A stretch of 45,743 bases of DNA from Bacteroidia bacterium. GTDB lineage: Bacteria; Bacteroidota; Bacteroidia; Bacteroidales; Paludibacteraceae. The stretch lies in assembly GCA_009929445.1 (NCBI GenBank), contig SAAL01000016.1:1-45743 (forward strand). Reading direction: 5' to 3'. Shown here one piece after another: positions 25,108 through 32,879 of this stretch (position 1 is its first letter; each line of letters opens with the position of its first letter). The notes below the pieces were generated by a model that was not told the DNA's origin, made no database searches, and worked only from the letters and a program-made list of their open reading frames with translations. Position numbers and translations under genes: made by a program.

Positions 25108-25341
25108 ATGGAAGAAAAGAAATTCGGACTTTCAAAAATAAATTACATCCTCATAGCAGCTGCATTTCTGGTTGTTGTGCTGGGTTTTATCATCATGGGC
25201 GGTGATCCCTCGGGCGAGGTGTTTAATCCGGATATTTACAGCACAAAACGGATCATTGTTGGTCCGATGATTTCGTTGGCAGGCTTTATCTTTATGGTGG
25301 TTGCCATACTGTACAAACCGAAAAAGAAAGTTCAGGAATGA
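25108..25341 (+). CDS. DUF3098 family small membrane protein
   Basis: A 77-residue protein with two transmembrane helices ('[18 protein letters not shown]' and '[16 protein letters not shown]') separated by a short loop containing '[14 protein letters not shown]'. The C-terminus is Lys-rich. This matches the DUF3098 family, found in Bacteroidota next to uppP. Its last four bases overlap the uppP start (ATGA), which indicates translational coupling and a possible link to undecaprenyl-phosphate recycling, but no function is known. Confidence 0.85.
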   Translation: MEEKKFGLSKINYILIAAAFLVVVLGFIIMGGDPSGEVFNPDIYSTKRIIVGPMISLAGFIFMVVAILYKPKKKVQE

Positions 25342-26135
25342 GTATTTTTGAGGCAATTGTTATTGCCATTGTAGAGGGACTGACCGAATTTCTGCCTGTG
25401 TCGTCCACCGGACACATGATTCTGGCACAGGGATTTCTGGGGGTGAAGAGCGATGAATTTGTGAAGGCATTTACGGTTATTATTCAGTTTGGAGCTATCA
25501 TTTCGGTGCTGGTATTGTACTGGAAACGTTTTTTTCAGTCGGTGGATTTTTATCTGAAATTGCTGATTGCTTTTCTTCCGGCTGCTGTTATCGGATTTTT
25601 AGCCGGCGATTTCATCGATAGTTTGCTCGAAAATGTATGGGTGGTGGCCATCATGCTGGTGCTTGGCGGTATATTTATGCTCTTTGTGGATAAATGGTTC
25701 ACCCATCCGCAGGAAAACGAGCCCGAAATGACATTGAAAAGAGCACTTAAGATTGGCTTTGCACAATGTGTCGCGATGATTCCGGGCGTTTCGCGGTCAA
25801 TGGCTACCATTGTGGGAGGTATGGCGCAGGGATTCAGCCGCAAGACGGCAGCCGAGTTTTCTTTCTTTCTGGCTGTACCGACCATGGCAGCGGCTTCGGG
25901 TTATAAATTTCTGAAATTATTGATGGAAGATACTACCCGCAGTATGTTGACCGAGAATATGAATGTGCTGATCGTAGGAAACGTGGTTGCATTTGTAGTG
26001 GCGATGCTTGCCATCAAGTTTTTTATCAGTTTTCTGACCAGATACGGCTTTAAAGCCTTCGGATATTATCGCATTGTGGCAGGACTGGCTATCATATTAC
26101 TGCTCGTGTTGGGTTATAATTTAGAAGTTGCATAA
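25338..26135 (+). CDS. uppP: Undecaprenyl-diphosphatase UppP/BacA
   Basis: A 265-residue membrane phosphatase that recycles undecaprenyl pyrophosphate to the monophosphate carrier used for peptidoglycan and O-antigen. Both conserved active-site stretches are present: '[18 protein letters not shown]' near the N-terminus with the essential Glu, and '[14 protein letters not shown]' with the essential Arg/Ser. Seven to eight hydrophobic spans are visible. The ATG overlaps the DUF3098 stop, and truB follows after two bases. Confidence 0.95.
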   Translation: MSIFEAIVIAIVEGLTEFLPVSSTGHMILAQGFLGVKSDEFVKAFTVIIQFGAIISVLVLYWKRFFQSVDFYLKLLIAFLPAAVIGFLAGDFIDSLLENVWVVAIMLVLGGIFMLFVDKWFTHPQENEPEMTLKRALKIGFAQCVAMIPGVSRSMATIVGGMAQGFSRKTAAEFSFFLAVPTMAAASGYKFLKLLMEDTTRSMLTENMNVLIVGNVVAFVVAMLAIKFFISFLTRYGFKAFGYYRIVAGLAIILLLVLGYNLEVA

Positions 26136-26137
26136 AG

Positions 26138-26851
26138 GTGGATTTTACAGAAGGAGAGATTTTATACGTTGATAAGCCGCTTGGATGGACCTCATTCGAT
26201 GTGGTGAATAAAATCCGCTGGCAAATATCTCGTACGCTGAAAATAAAAAAAGTAAAGGTAGGTCATGCGGGCACCCTGGATCCGCTGGCAACCGGAGTGA
26301 TGATTATTTGTACCGGAAAAGCGACCAAAAGGATTGAAGAATTTCAGTATCAGACCAAAGAATACATAGCAACACTTGAGCTGGGAGCCACCACTCCATC
26401 CTTTGATCTCGAACATGAAGTAGATGAACGGTTTCCGACCAGACATATTACCAAAGAGTTGATTGATAAGGTTTTACCTTCGTTCAAGGGCGAAATCTGG
26501 CAGGTTCCGCCAATGTATTCAGCTGTAAAAGTGGAAGGTAAAAGAGCGTATAAATATGCACGTGAAGGGCAGGAGGTTGAACTTAAACCTAAGTTGTTGG
26601 TTATAGATGAGATAGAGTTGCTTGATTTTTCGTTACCCGTGCTGAAAATCAGGGTTGTGTGCAGCAAAGGCACTTATTTACGTGCACTTGCCAGAGATAT
26701 TGGTGAGGCATTGCAAAGCGGAGCACACTTAACTGCACTACAGCGTACCCGCATTGGCGATGTACGCTTAGAAAATTGTCGGCAGATGGGCGATTTGCTG
26801 AATCACATCTCCGGAATATCCGGAAATGAAAAGCAAGTCATTCCGGATTGA
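26138..26851 (+). CDS. truB: tRNA pseudouridine(55) synthase TruB
   Basis: A 237-residue enzyme that converts U55 in the tRNA T-loop to pseudouridine. The catalytic aspartate is Asp48 in 'VGHAGTLDPLATGVM'. 'YVDKPLGWTSFDVVNKIR' and 'CSKGTYLRALARDIG' are the other signature blocks. The start is a GTG at 26138, two bases after the uppP stop. It is accepted because the following residues 'DFTEGEIL' match the normal family N-terminus. The C-terminal PUA-like part is short, as in other Bacteroidota. Confidence 0.94.
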   Translation: MDFTEGEILYVDKPLGWTSFDVVNKIRWQISRTLKIKKVKVGHAGTLDPLATGVMIICTGKATKRIEEFQYQTKEYIATLELGATTPSFDLEHEVDERFPTRHITKELIDKVLPSFKGEIWQVPPMYSAVKVEGKRAYKYAREGQEVELKPKLLVIDEIELLDFSLPVLKIRVVCSKGTYLRALARDIGEALQSGAHLTALQRTRIGDVRLENCRQMGDLLNHISGISGNEKQVIPD

Positions 26852-26959
26852 CCGAAAAACTTACAAGAACAAATGATTTAACTTTTTTTGATAATAAGAA
26901 AGAAATATGTATTATGTGATTCTTTTTGAATTCAAAATCAATAGAAACTTACAGAAAAA

Positions 26960-28009
26960 ATGAAATTATCACAATTCAAATTTAAATTGCCGGATGAGTT
27001 AATTGCTCAGTACCCAGCAAAATTCAGGGATGAATCCCGCCTGATGGTATTGAACAAAAAAACCGGAGAAATTGAACACAAAACATTCAAAGACATACTC
27101 GATTATTTTGAAGAAAAGGATTTGTTTGTGTTCAACGATACCAAGGTTTTCCCAGCACGACTTTATGGGAATAAAGAAAAAACAGGTGCGCAAATTGAAG
27201 TTTTTTTATTGCGTGAACTTAATCGCGAGGGACGTCTGTGGGATGTGCTGGTGGAGCCCGCGCGTAAAATCCGCATTGGCAATAAGCTATATTTCGGCGA
27301 TGACGATACAATTGTAGCTGAAGTGATTGACAACACAACTTCACGCGGACGCACACTGCGTTTTCTGTACGACGGCGATCACGAAACCTTCAAGACCGAA
27401 CTGTATAAACTTGGCGAAACTCCACTACCGAGGAATATTACACGTCCGGTAGAACCCGAAGATGAAGAAAATTTTCAAACCATATTTGCCAAAAATATAG
27501 GAGCAGTTTCGGCTCCGGCAGCGGGATTGCATTTCAGCCGCGAACTGATGAAACGAATGGAAATCAAGGGAATAGATGTGGCTTTCCTGACTTCGCACAT
27601 GAGTCTGGGTAACTTCCGCGAAATTGACGTGGAGGATCTTACCAAACACAAGATGGACTCCGAGCAAATGGAAATTACACCCGAAACGGCTGAAACAGTT
27701 AACAATGCACAGGATGAAGCAAGGAAAATATGTGCCGTCGGGGTTACCGTAATGCGTGCACTGGAATCTGTGGTAGGCACCGAAGGGAAAATCAAACCCT
27801 TCAGCGGCTGGACAAACAAATTCATATTTCCACCCTATGATTTCACAGTTGCAAGTGCCATGATTACTAACTTTCATATGCCTTACTCCACGCTGCTTAT
27901 GCTTACTGCAGCGTTTGGAGATTACGACTATGTAATGCATGCGTATGACGTGGCAGTGAAGGAGAAATATCAGTTTGGAGTATATGGCGATGCCATGCTG
28001 ATAATCTAA
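26960..28009 (+). CDS. queA: S-adenosylmethionine:tRNA ribosyltransferase-isomerase QueA
   Basis: A 349-residue enzyme that transfers and isomerises the ribose of SAM onto 7-aminomethyl-7-deazaguanine in tRNA to give epoxyqueuosine. Recognisable blocks are '[20 protein letters not shown]' at the start, '[13 protein letters not shown]', '[13 protein letters not shown]', and '[17 protein letters not shown]' near the end. Full length. It lies 108 bases after truB, placing two tRNA-modification genes together. No preQ1 riboswitch is recognised in the gap. Confidence 0.95.
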   Translation: MKLSQFKFKLPDELIAQYPAKFRDESRLMVLNKKTGEIEHKTFKDILDYFEEKDLFVFNDTKVFPARLYGNKEKTGAQIEVFLLRELNREGRLWDVLVEPARKIRIGNKLYFGDDDTIVAEVIDNTTSRGRTLRFLYDGDHETFKTELYKLGETPLPRNITRPVEPEDEENFQTIFAKNIGAVSAPAAGLHFSRELMKRMEIKGIDVAFLTSHMSLGNFREIDVEDLTKHKMDSEQMEITPETAETVNNAQDEARKICAVGVTVMRALESVVGTEGKIKPFSGWTNKFIFPPYDFTVASAMITNFHMPYSTLLMLTAAFGDYDYVMHAYDVAVKEKYQFGVYGDAMLII

Positions 28010-28028
28010 CATGCTGTAAGTGTAACCG

Positions 28029-28080
28029 GAAGCGGGAAGAACGAAGATTTATGCTTCGAACTTCCCGCTTCTTGTTTTTT
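28029..28080 (+). terminator. Terminator of the uppP-truB-queA line
   Basis: GAAGCGGGAAG (28029-28039) pairs with CTTCCCGCTTC (28061-28071). An inner 5-bp stem (28042-28046 with 28054-28058) lies inside, and TTGTTTTTT follows. The rest of the 28085-28315 gap has no gene that I can support. Confidence 0.9.
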
Positions 28081-28315
28081 AGGAAAAATTTCAAAAAATC
28101 AGACTTATAGTTTTAAAAGTAGGCTTTAAACTCCTGAATTGCCTGATATCATTATTTTTGAGGCAAGTCAAAGATTATGAACAATAAAAATGGACTTAAT
28201 CTGAACATTCTAATTGCGTATAAACTTTGATAAATGCTCAAAAGCTCCTCCTTTAGAGCCTGTCCCAGCCAGTCCCGATTTTATATCTGGAAACATAGTA
28301 CGGGAAGAGTGGAGT

Positions 28316-28852
28316 TCATTTGTTACAAAATTTCTCTATCTCTTTCACAATTTCCTGCCAGTCAGGCAACTTGCCAGAGCCTATGTCTCCGCAGGCAAGC
28401 TCTCCTGAAGCCGTTTTGAAAACATGATATCCGTATTTTTTTAATTTTTCAATATTTTCCTGTACAATTGGATTTTCGTACATATAGGAGTTCATGGCCG
28501 GAAAAATCAATACCGGGCTGCGAGCAGCCATCACCGTTGTTGTCAGCATATCGTCGGCAATGCCGTTGGCTATTTTGCCGATTACGTTGGCGGTGGCAGG
28601 CACAATTACAAATAAAGCTGCTTTTTTGGCGAGTTCAATGTGCTTTGTATCCCACTTATGCACGGGATCAAACATATCCGTAACCACCTGATTGCCCGAC
28701 ATGGTCTGGAATGTAAGCGGAGTCACAAATTCCTGAGCCGAGCGCGTCATGATCACTTCCACATTGTATCCGTCTTTCCGGAGCTGATTGACTATCTCGA
28801 TGGATTTATAGCAGGCTATTCCGCCCGTTACGCCGATAAGTACCGTTTTCAT
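28316..28852 (-). CDS. coaC: Phosphopantothenoylcysteine decarboxylase (monofunctional CoaC)
   Basis: A 178-residue FMN flavoprotein that decarboxylates 4'-phosphopantothenoylcysteine to 4'-phosphopantetheine. The three catalytic positions align with those of the E. coli CoaBC decarboxylase domain: His71 in 'DTKHIELAK', Asn121 in 'PAMNSYMYENP', and Cys154 in 'ELACGDIGSGKL'. It begins 'VLIGVTGGIACYKSIE', the usual nucleotide-binding start. It stops after the decarboxylase domain with no fused ligase. The separate ligase gene is immediately upstream on the same strand. This split form is the one known from streptococci and enterococci. Confidence 0.9.
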   Translation of the reverse strand: MKTVLIGVTGGIACYKSIEIVNQLRKDGYNVEVIMTRSAQEFVTPLTFQTMSGNQVVTDMFDPVHKWDTKHIELAKKAALFVIVPATANVIGKIANGIADDMLTTTVMAARSPVLIFPAMNSYMYENPIVQENIEKLKKYGYHVFKTASGELACGDIGSGKLPDWQEIVKEIEKFCNK

Positions 28853-28906
28853 TGTGTTTTATTTTGTTGATTGATTTCGTGTGGATGATTTATAAATATG
28901 TGATAA

Positions 28907-29680
28907 TCAATGACACAGCATATTGTTGACAATCGATTTTGCAATCTGTTTTTTTCCTCTCGGCCTGTCGATGATTTTATTACCTTTTATCAAAATACCC
29001 TCGTGGTTTTTTTCTCCAATGAGCGATACTTCGTTGGCAAACACCATATCACAGCCGTTTTGTGCCGTAAGTTTTTCTGCAGCTGCCATAAGCTTTTCTT
29101 CGGTAGCGTTACGCAGTAACTTGAATCCTACCAAAAAAGTAGCCGGATTGTTTTGCTTAATAAGCGGTATGACCTTTTTGGTGGGCTTCAGCCCGATAAT
29201 CAACTCGTTATCAGATGATATTTTCTCGTCTTTTCTATGTTGAGTTTGTGGATTTTCCAAAAGAAACCGGACATCATCATTGGTAAAACCACGTTCACAC
29301 TGCAATGCTTCAATTTCTTCAGCTAAGCGATAAATATTCGCAGCATACGAAAATGTGAAGTCCGAAACAGCCATCGAGTGAATAAAGAAATCGATTTTAG
29401 TTTCCTTTGTGAGCTTATCCACTGCTTTGAATACACTCTCAGCATCCGTCACCTCAATAAAACTCACGAACTTTTGTTGGTTCTCATTCAAGGTTTTACG
29501 GGCAGCCGTTTCGGTCAGCAGGTAATGGACATGAAAATCCTCCGTATCGCTTTGCAGCATATTATCCAATATGGCTTCCAGGCAATGCCAGCCCAGCTGT
29601 CCGGTGCTGATGTTGGTTATTTTCCGGACTCCGTCCATGTTTTCTGAAGTTCCTCCGGCTGTAATGGCAATGTTGATCAT
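28907..29680 (-). CDS. coaB: Phosphopantothenate-cysteine ligase (monofunctional CoaB)
   Basis: A 257-residue ligase joining 4'-phosphopantothenate and cysteine. The opening 'AITAGGTSENMDGVRKITN' with 'STGQLG' is the nucleotide/phosphate-binding start. 'HSMAVSDFTF' is the usual SAVSDF-like block, 'DEKISSDNELIIGLKPTKK' carries the KISS signature, and 'LVGFKLLRNATEEKL' follows. These features match the streptococcal-type separate CoaB rather than the ligase half of a fused CoaBC. Its start is five bases from a G-rich palindromic repeat. Activity with CTP or ATP is not decided by the sequence. Confidence 0.86.
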   Translation of the reverse strand: MINIAITAGGTSENMDGVRKITNISTGQLGWHCLEAILDNMLQSDTEDFHVHYLLTETAARKTLNENQQKFVSFIEVTDAESVFKAVDKLTKETKIDFFIHSMAVSDFTFSYAANIYRLAEEIEALQCERGFTNDDVRFLLENPQTQHRKDEKISSDNELIIGLKPTKKVIPLIKQNNPATFLVGFKLLRNATEEKLMAAAEKLTAQNGCDMVFANEVSLIGEKNHEGILIKGNKIIDRPRGKKQIAKSIVNNMLCH

Positions 29681-29685
29681 AAAAG

Positions 29686-29733
29686 GTCCCCTAACCCCGT
29701 TCGGCTGAGCTCACGTCGAAGCCTGAAGGGGGA
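29686..29733 (-). repeat. G/C-rich palindromic intergenic repeat, copy 2 (5' of coaB)
   Basis: TCCCCTAACCCC and CCTGAAGGGGGAAT are separated by a ~20-base insert that itself has complementary ends (TTCG and CGAA). It ends five bases upstream of the coaB ATG. Confidence 0.75.
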
Positions 29734-29791
29734 ATAATTGTGAGAATTTGAAATGAAATAATGGTTTTGATGATAATCCTTTCAAATAATT

Positions 29792-30175
29792 TTATTCAAT
29801 TATTTGACCTGCTCTTTCTGAAAGTTTTTCCAGAATCTGGTTGTTATCACCCAGTAAAAGTACTACCGGTTTGTGTGTTTGTGCTTCTTCGGGTGTCATT
29901 TGCGCATAAGCCATGATGATGACTTTATCGCCGGGTTGCACCAGGCGGGCTGCAGCGCCATTCAGACACAAAACACCACTTCCGCTCTTACCTTCTATCA
30001 CGTAGGTTTCGAAACGTGCACCGTTGTTGTTATTGACAATTTGCACTTTTTCGTGAATGAAAATTCCGGCCTGATCTATTAAATCCTTGTCGATAGTGAT
30101 GCTTCCGGTGTAATTCAAATTTGCTTCAGTAACCGTAGCTTTGTGCAGTTTGGCTTTTAATAATGTAAGTAACAT
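29792..30175 (-). CDS. panD: Aspartate 1-decarboxylase
   Basis: A 127-residue pyruvoyl enzyme making beta-alanine from aspartate, the second half of pantothenate. The self-cleavage site is Gly24-Ser25 in '[13 protein letters not shown]', at the canonical position. '[19 protein letters not shown]' and '[21 protein letters not shown]' are the family signatures, and the length is standard. A five-unit heptanucleotide repeat lies eight bases upstream of its ATG. It is the fourth gene of the DUF2520-panB-panC-panD-coaB-coaC line. Confidence 0.95.
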   Translation of the reverse strand: MLLTLLKAKLHKATVTEANLNYTGSITIDKDLIDQAGIFIHEKVQIVNNNNGARFETYVIEGKSGSGVLCLNGAAARLVQPGDKVIIMAYAQMTPEEAQTHKPVVLLLGDNNQILEKLSERAGQIIE

Positions 30176-30182
30176 AAGATTA

Positions 30183-30218
30183 TTTACGATTTACGATTTA
30201 CGATTTTACGATTTACGA
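30183..30218 (-). repeat. Heptanucleotide tandem repeat upstream of panD
   Basis: Five TTTACGA units on the plus strand, with one extra T between units 3 and 4, between panC (ends 30246) and the panD ATG (30173-30175). Confidence 0.88.
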
Positions 30219-30245
30219 TTGAAATCTTTCCCTTTAATCAACTGT

Positions 30246-31094
30246 TCAACTATAACCCAGAATTTCATTATCTATCAACCGCGTTTTGCCGAATTTTACA
30301 GCCACAGCACCCAGAGCATCTTTTTCTATCGTAATGATTGGTTTCAGCGACGGAAAATCGAGGATGCTCACATAGTCAATAACGGCTAACGGCATTTCGT
30401 TGATTTTGTCGGTAATGATTTCGGTTAGTTTTTCCACATCTTTTTCGCCGTTGGCAAATGCATTTTTCGCTTTTTTCAACGCCTGATTTAGAATTACCGC
30501 CTGCTTTCTTTCTTCGGCAGAAAGATAGGTATTTCGCGAACTCATGGCAAGCCCGTCGGGTTCGCGTACTATGGGACAAATAATGAGTTCAATGTCCATG
30601 TGCAGGTCTTTCACCATTTTCGTTAATACAGCTACCTGCTGGGCGTCTTTTTGTCCAAAATACGCTTTGTCGGGCTCAACGATATTAAACAGCTTATTCA
30701 CAACAGTAGTTACGCCCCTGAAATGAGTAGGTCTTGATGCTCCGCAAAGCACTCTCGTGATATTTCCTTCCACTTCCACGTAAGTTGAACTTTCGGGGGG
30801 ATACATCTCGCTCACCGAAGGATAGAATATCACGTCAGCACCTGCGCTCAGGGCAAGTTCGGTATCTTGTTCTATGTTTCTTGGATACGACTCAAAATCC
30901 TCGTTGGGCCCGAATTGCGTAGGATTTACAAAATCGCTTACCACCACCACATCATTCTCCGCTTTTGCTTCACGGATTAACGACAGATGGCCTTCATGCA
31001 GAAAACCCATGGTGGGTACCAAACCCACCGTTTTACCGGCTGCACGCTGACCGGCAAGATATTCTCTTAATTCTTTTACAGTTTCTATTATCAT
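30246..31094 (-). CDS. panC: Pantothenate synthetase (pantoate-beta-alanine ligase)
   Basis: A 282-residue ligase that activates pantoate with ATP and joins it to beta-alanine. The nucleotidyltransferase HxGH motif is in '[18 protein letters not shown]', with '[18 protein letters not shown]', '[13 protein letters not shown]' and the KMSKS-equivalent '[10 protein letters not shown]'. Full length. It starts two bases after the panB stop, so the two are tightly coupled. Confidence 0.96.
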   Translation of the reverse strand: MIIETVKELREYLAGQRAAGKTVGLVPTMGFLHEGHLSLIREAKAENDVVVVSDFVNPTQFGPNEDFESYPRNIEQDTELALSAGADVIFYPSVSEMYPPESSTYVEVEGNITRVLCGASRPTHFRGVTTVVNKLFNIVEPDKAYFGQKDAQQVAVLTKMVKDLHMDIELIICPIVREPDGLAMSSRNTYLSAEERKQAVILNQALKKAKNAFANGEKDVEKLTEIITDKINEMPLAVIDYVSILDFPSLKPIITIEKDALGAVAVKFGKTRLIDNEILGYS

Positions 31095-31096
31095 TT

Positions 31097-31930
31097 CTAA
31101 TACAGTTTATCTATAATTTCCTGATCGATACCGTATGTGTTTTCTTCGGCCGGAAAACTGCCCGACTGAACTTCGCTGATATACTCCTGAACGGCGGCTT
31201 TAATTTCAACATTCAGCTTTGCGAATTGTTTAACGAATTTAGGCACAAAATCACTGTACATACCCAGCATATCATTGACTACGAGCACCTGCCCATCACA
31301 ATATTTACCTGCGCCTATTCCAATGACCGGAATAGTAACCGATTCGGCTATTAGTTTGGCAAGCTCCTCAGGCACCCCTTCAAGCGTGATGGCAAATACA
31401 CCTGCATCTTCCAGTATTTTTGCGTCTTCCAGTATTTGTTTTGCGCTTTCAGTGCTTCTTCCCTGTACCTTAAATCCGCCAAATACATTTACCGACTGGG
31501 GTGTGAGCCCGATGTGTCCCATCACGGGAATTTGTGACTGAACAATGGCAGCAATGGTATGGGCAAAGTAAGCGCCTCCTTCAATTTTTACGGCTTCAGC
31601 TCCGCCCTCTTTGATAATTCTGCCTGCATTTCGGATGGCTTCTTCTTTGGAAATGTGGTAAGAGAGAAATGGCATATCGGCAATGACCAGTGCACGGCTT
31701 ACACCTCTCGTCACAGCCCGTGTATGATAAATGATGTCTTCCACTGTGACCGGAAGCGTCGATTCGTTTCCCTGAAACACCATTCCCAGCGAGTCGCCCA
31801 CCAGGATGGAGTCAATTCCGGCTTCGTCGAGAATTTTCGCCATGGAGTAATCATAGGCTGTGAGTATGGTTATTTTCCTGTTTTCATCCTTGGCTTTTTG
31901 AAATGACTTGACACTGATTTTCTTTTCCAT
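31097..31930 (-). CDS. panB: 3-methyl-2-oxobutanoate hydroxymethyltransferase
   Basis: A 277-residue TIM-barrel enzyme that transfers a hydroxymethyl group from methylene-tetrahydrofolate to alpha-ketoisovalerate, giving ketopantoate. Signature blocks are '[17 protein letters not shown]', the metal-binding '[12 protein letters not shown]', '[17 protein letters not shown]' and '[16 protein letters not shown]'. Full length. It begins six bases after the DUF2520 gene, and its product ketopantoate is the substrate a ketopantoate reductase would use next. Confidence 0.96.
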   Translation of the reverse strand: MEKKISVKSFQKAKDENRKITILTAYDYSMAKILDEAGIDSILVGDSLGMVFQGNESTLPVTVEDIIYHTRAVTRGVSRALVIADMPFLSYHISKEEAIRNAGRIIKEGGAEAVKIEGGAYFAHTIAAIVQSQIPVMGHIGLTPQSVNVFGGFKVQGRSTESAKQILEDAKILEDAGVFAITLEGVPEELAKLIAESVTIPVIGIGAGKYCDGQVLVVNDMLGMYSDFVPKFVKQFAKLNVEIKAAVQEYISEVQSGSFPAEENTYGIDQEIIDKLY

Positions 31931-31936
31931 GATTTG

Positions 31937-32755
31937 TTATTTTAATATTTCGCTGAGTCTGTAGTCGTCCAGCATTTTCATTGTTTCCCTTCCCAGCGTT
32001 TTGTAAATTTCCACCAATCCGGGCATATCTTTTTCCAAACTTTGCAGATGCATCCGGATGGTGTTTTCGTCACCCCGTTTCAGAGGTCCTGTAAGAGCAT
32101 CTTTTCCAGCTTTGTATTTTGTATTTTGAATTACACTTTCCAGCAGTGGTATCGCAGCATTTCGTATTTTATCTTTTTCAATACCCGTTTTCTCAAAAAT
32201 GCTGAAGGAAATATCCATCAACGTTACCATGTAATTGGCAAGTATACTGCATGCCGTGTGGTATAAAGCCTTCTGTTTGCCATCAATTTTTATTACCGGA
32301 TTGTTGGTTTTTTTGAAAAATTCAGTCAACTCATCATTCTCAATTGTAAACCAGGTGTGATTCAGTTTTTCTACCGTAGTTGGCTCGCCGCTGAAGGATA
32401 GTAAAGGGTGTGCGCTGCCGGTTGAAAATCCTTTTTCTTTGATTGGCAGAAGTATGCCGGTAGAGTGTACTCCGCTCGTATGCAGAAACATTTTATTTTC
32501 ACTTGGAGGTATGTTCAGGGCTGCAATCTGTATGGCAACTTCTTCAATGGCATCGTCGCTCGTAGTGATCCAGATCATGCGGCTTGAGTTTATGAGTTCT
32601 TGGAGGTTAGCGAACGGCCGGGTATTGGTAATTTCGGCAGCTTGTCTTGCATTCCCGAAGTTGCGGCTGTAATAACCCGCTACATCTATACCTTTGGTTC
32701 TGAAATAATTACCTAAGGCAGTCGCCACTTTCCCGGCACCTACAAAAGCAATCAT
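31937..32755 (-). CDS. Rossmann-fold DUF2520 protein, candidate ketopantoate reductase
   Basis: From the ATG at 32755 the product is 272 residues. The N-terminal half is an NAD(P)-binding Rossmann domain with 'IAFVGAGKVATALGNYF' and 'MIWITTSDDAIEEVA'. The C-terminal helical half matches DUF2520, with 'YHTACSILANYMVTL' and 'LTGPLKRGDENTI'. The architecture is that of 6-phosphogluconate dehydrogenase-like reductases. I recall that PanG, an alternative ketopantoate reductase of Francisella, has a related design. The gene heads the panB-panC-panD-coaB-coaC line, and no other ketopantoate reductase is in the window. The role is inference from position. The frame runs to 32803, but the promoter at 32801-32831 rules out that start. 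Confidence 0.8.
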   Translation of the reverse strand: MIAFVGAGKVATALGNYFRTKGIDVAGYYSRNFGNARQAAEITNTRPFANLQELINSSRMIWITTSDDAIEEVAIQIAALNIPPSENKMFLHTSGVHSTGILLPIKEKGFSTGSAHPLLSFSGEPTTVEKLNHTWFTIENDELTEFFKKTNNPVIKIDGKQKALYHTACSILANYMVTLMDISFSIFEKTGIEKDKIRNAAIPLLESVIQNTKYKAGKDALTGPLKRGDENTIRMHLQSLEKDMPGLVEIYKTLGRETMKMLDDYRLSEILK

Positions 32756-32800
32756 GCTGGATGATGTTTTAAGTAAGAAATACTTTTTACTTTCAGGGTG

Positions 32801-32831
32801 CAAAGTTACGAATAATTATAGCAAAGGACAA
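32801..32831 (-). promoter_or_regulatory. Promoter of the pantothenate/CoA gene line
   Basis: The minus strand reads TTG (32829-32831), 20 bases, TAACTTTG (32801-32808). Initiation near 32795 places the ATG at 32755 as the first usable start of the DUF2520 gene. Confidence 0.65.
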
Positions 32832-32879
32832 TTATTCGCTGACGTTTGTGTGTAAAGTAGTACCCGGAGCGGGTTGAAA

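Noticed and set aside
26852-26959. Possible preQ1 riboswitch before queA
   Set aside because: The short AT-rich gap shows no pseudoknot-like C-rich and A-rich arrangement.
28214-28408. Small plus-strand frame in the queA-coaC gap
   Set aside because: It overlaps the 3' end of coaC, has no motif, and no promoter or coding pattern supports it.
30183-30218. Possible CRISPR-like array
   Set aside because: The units are seven bases long with no spacers; this is a simple tandem repeat.
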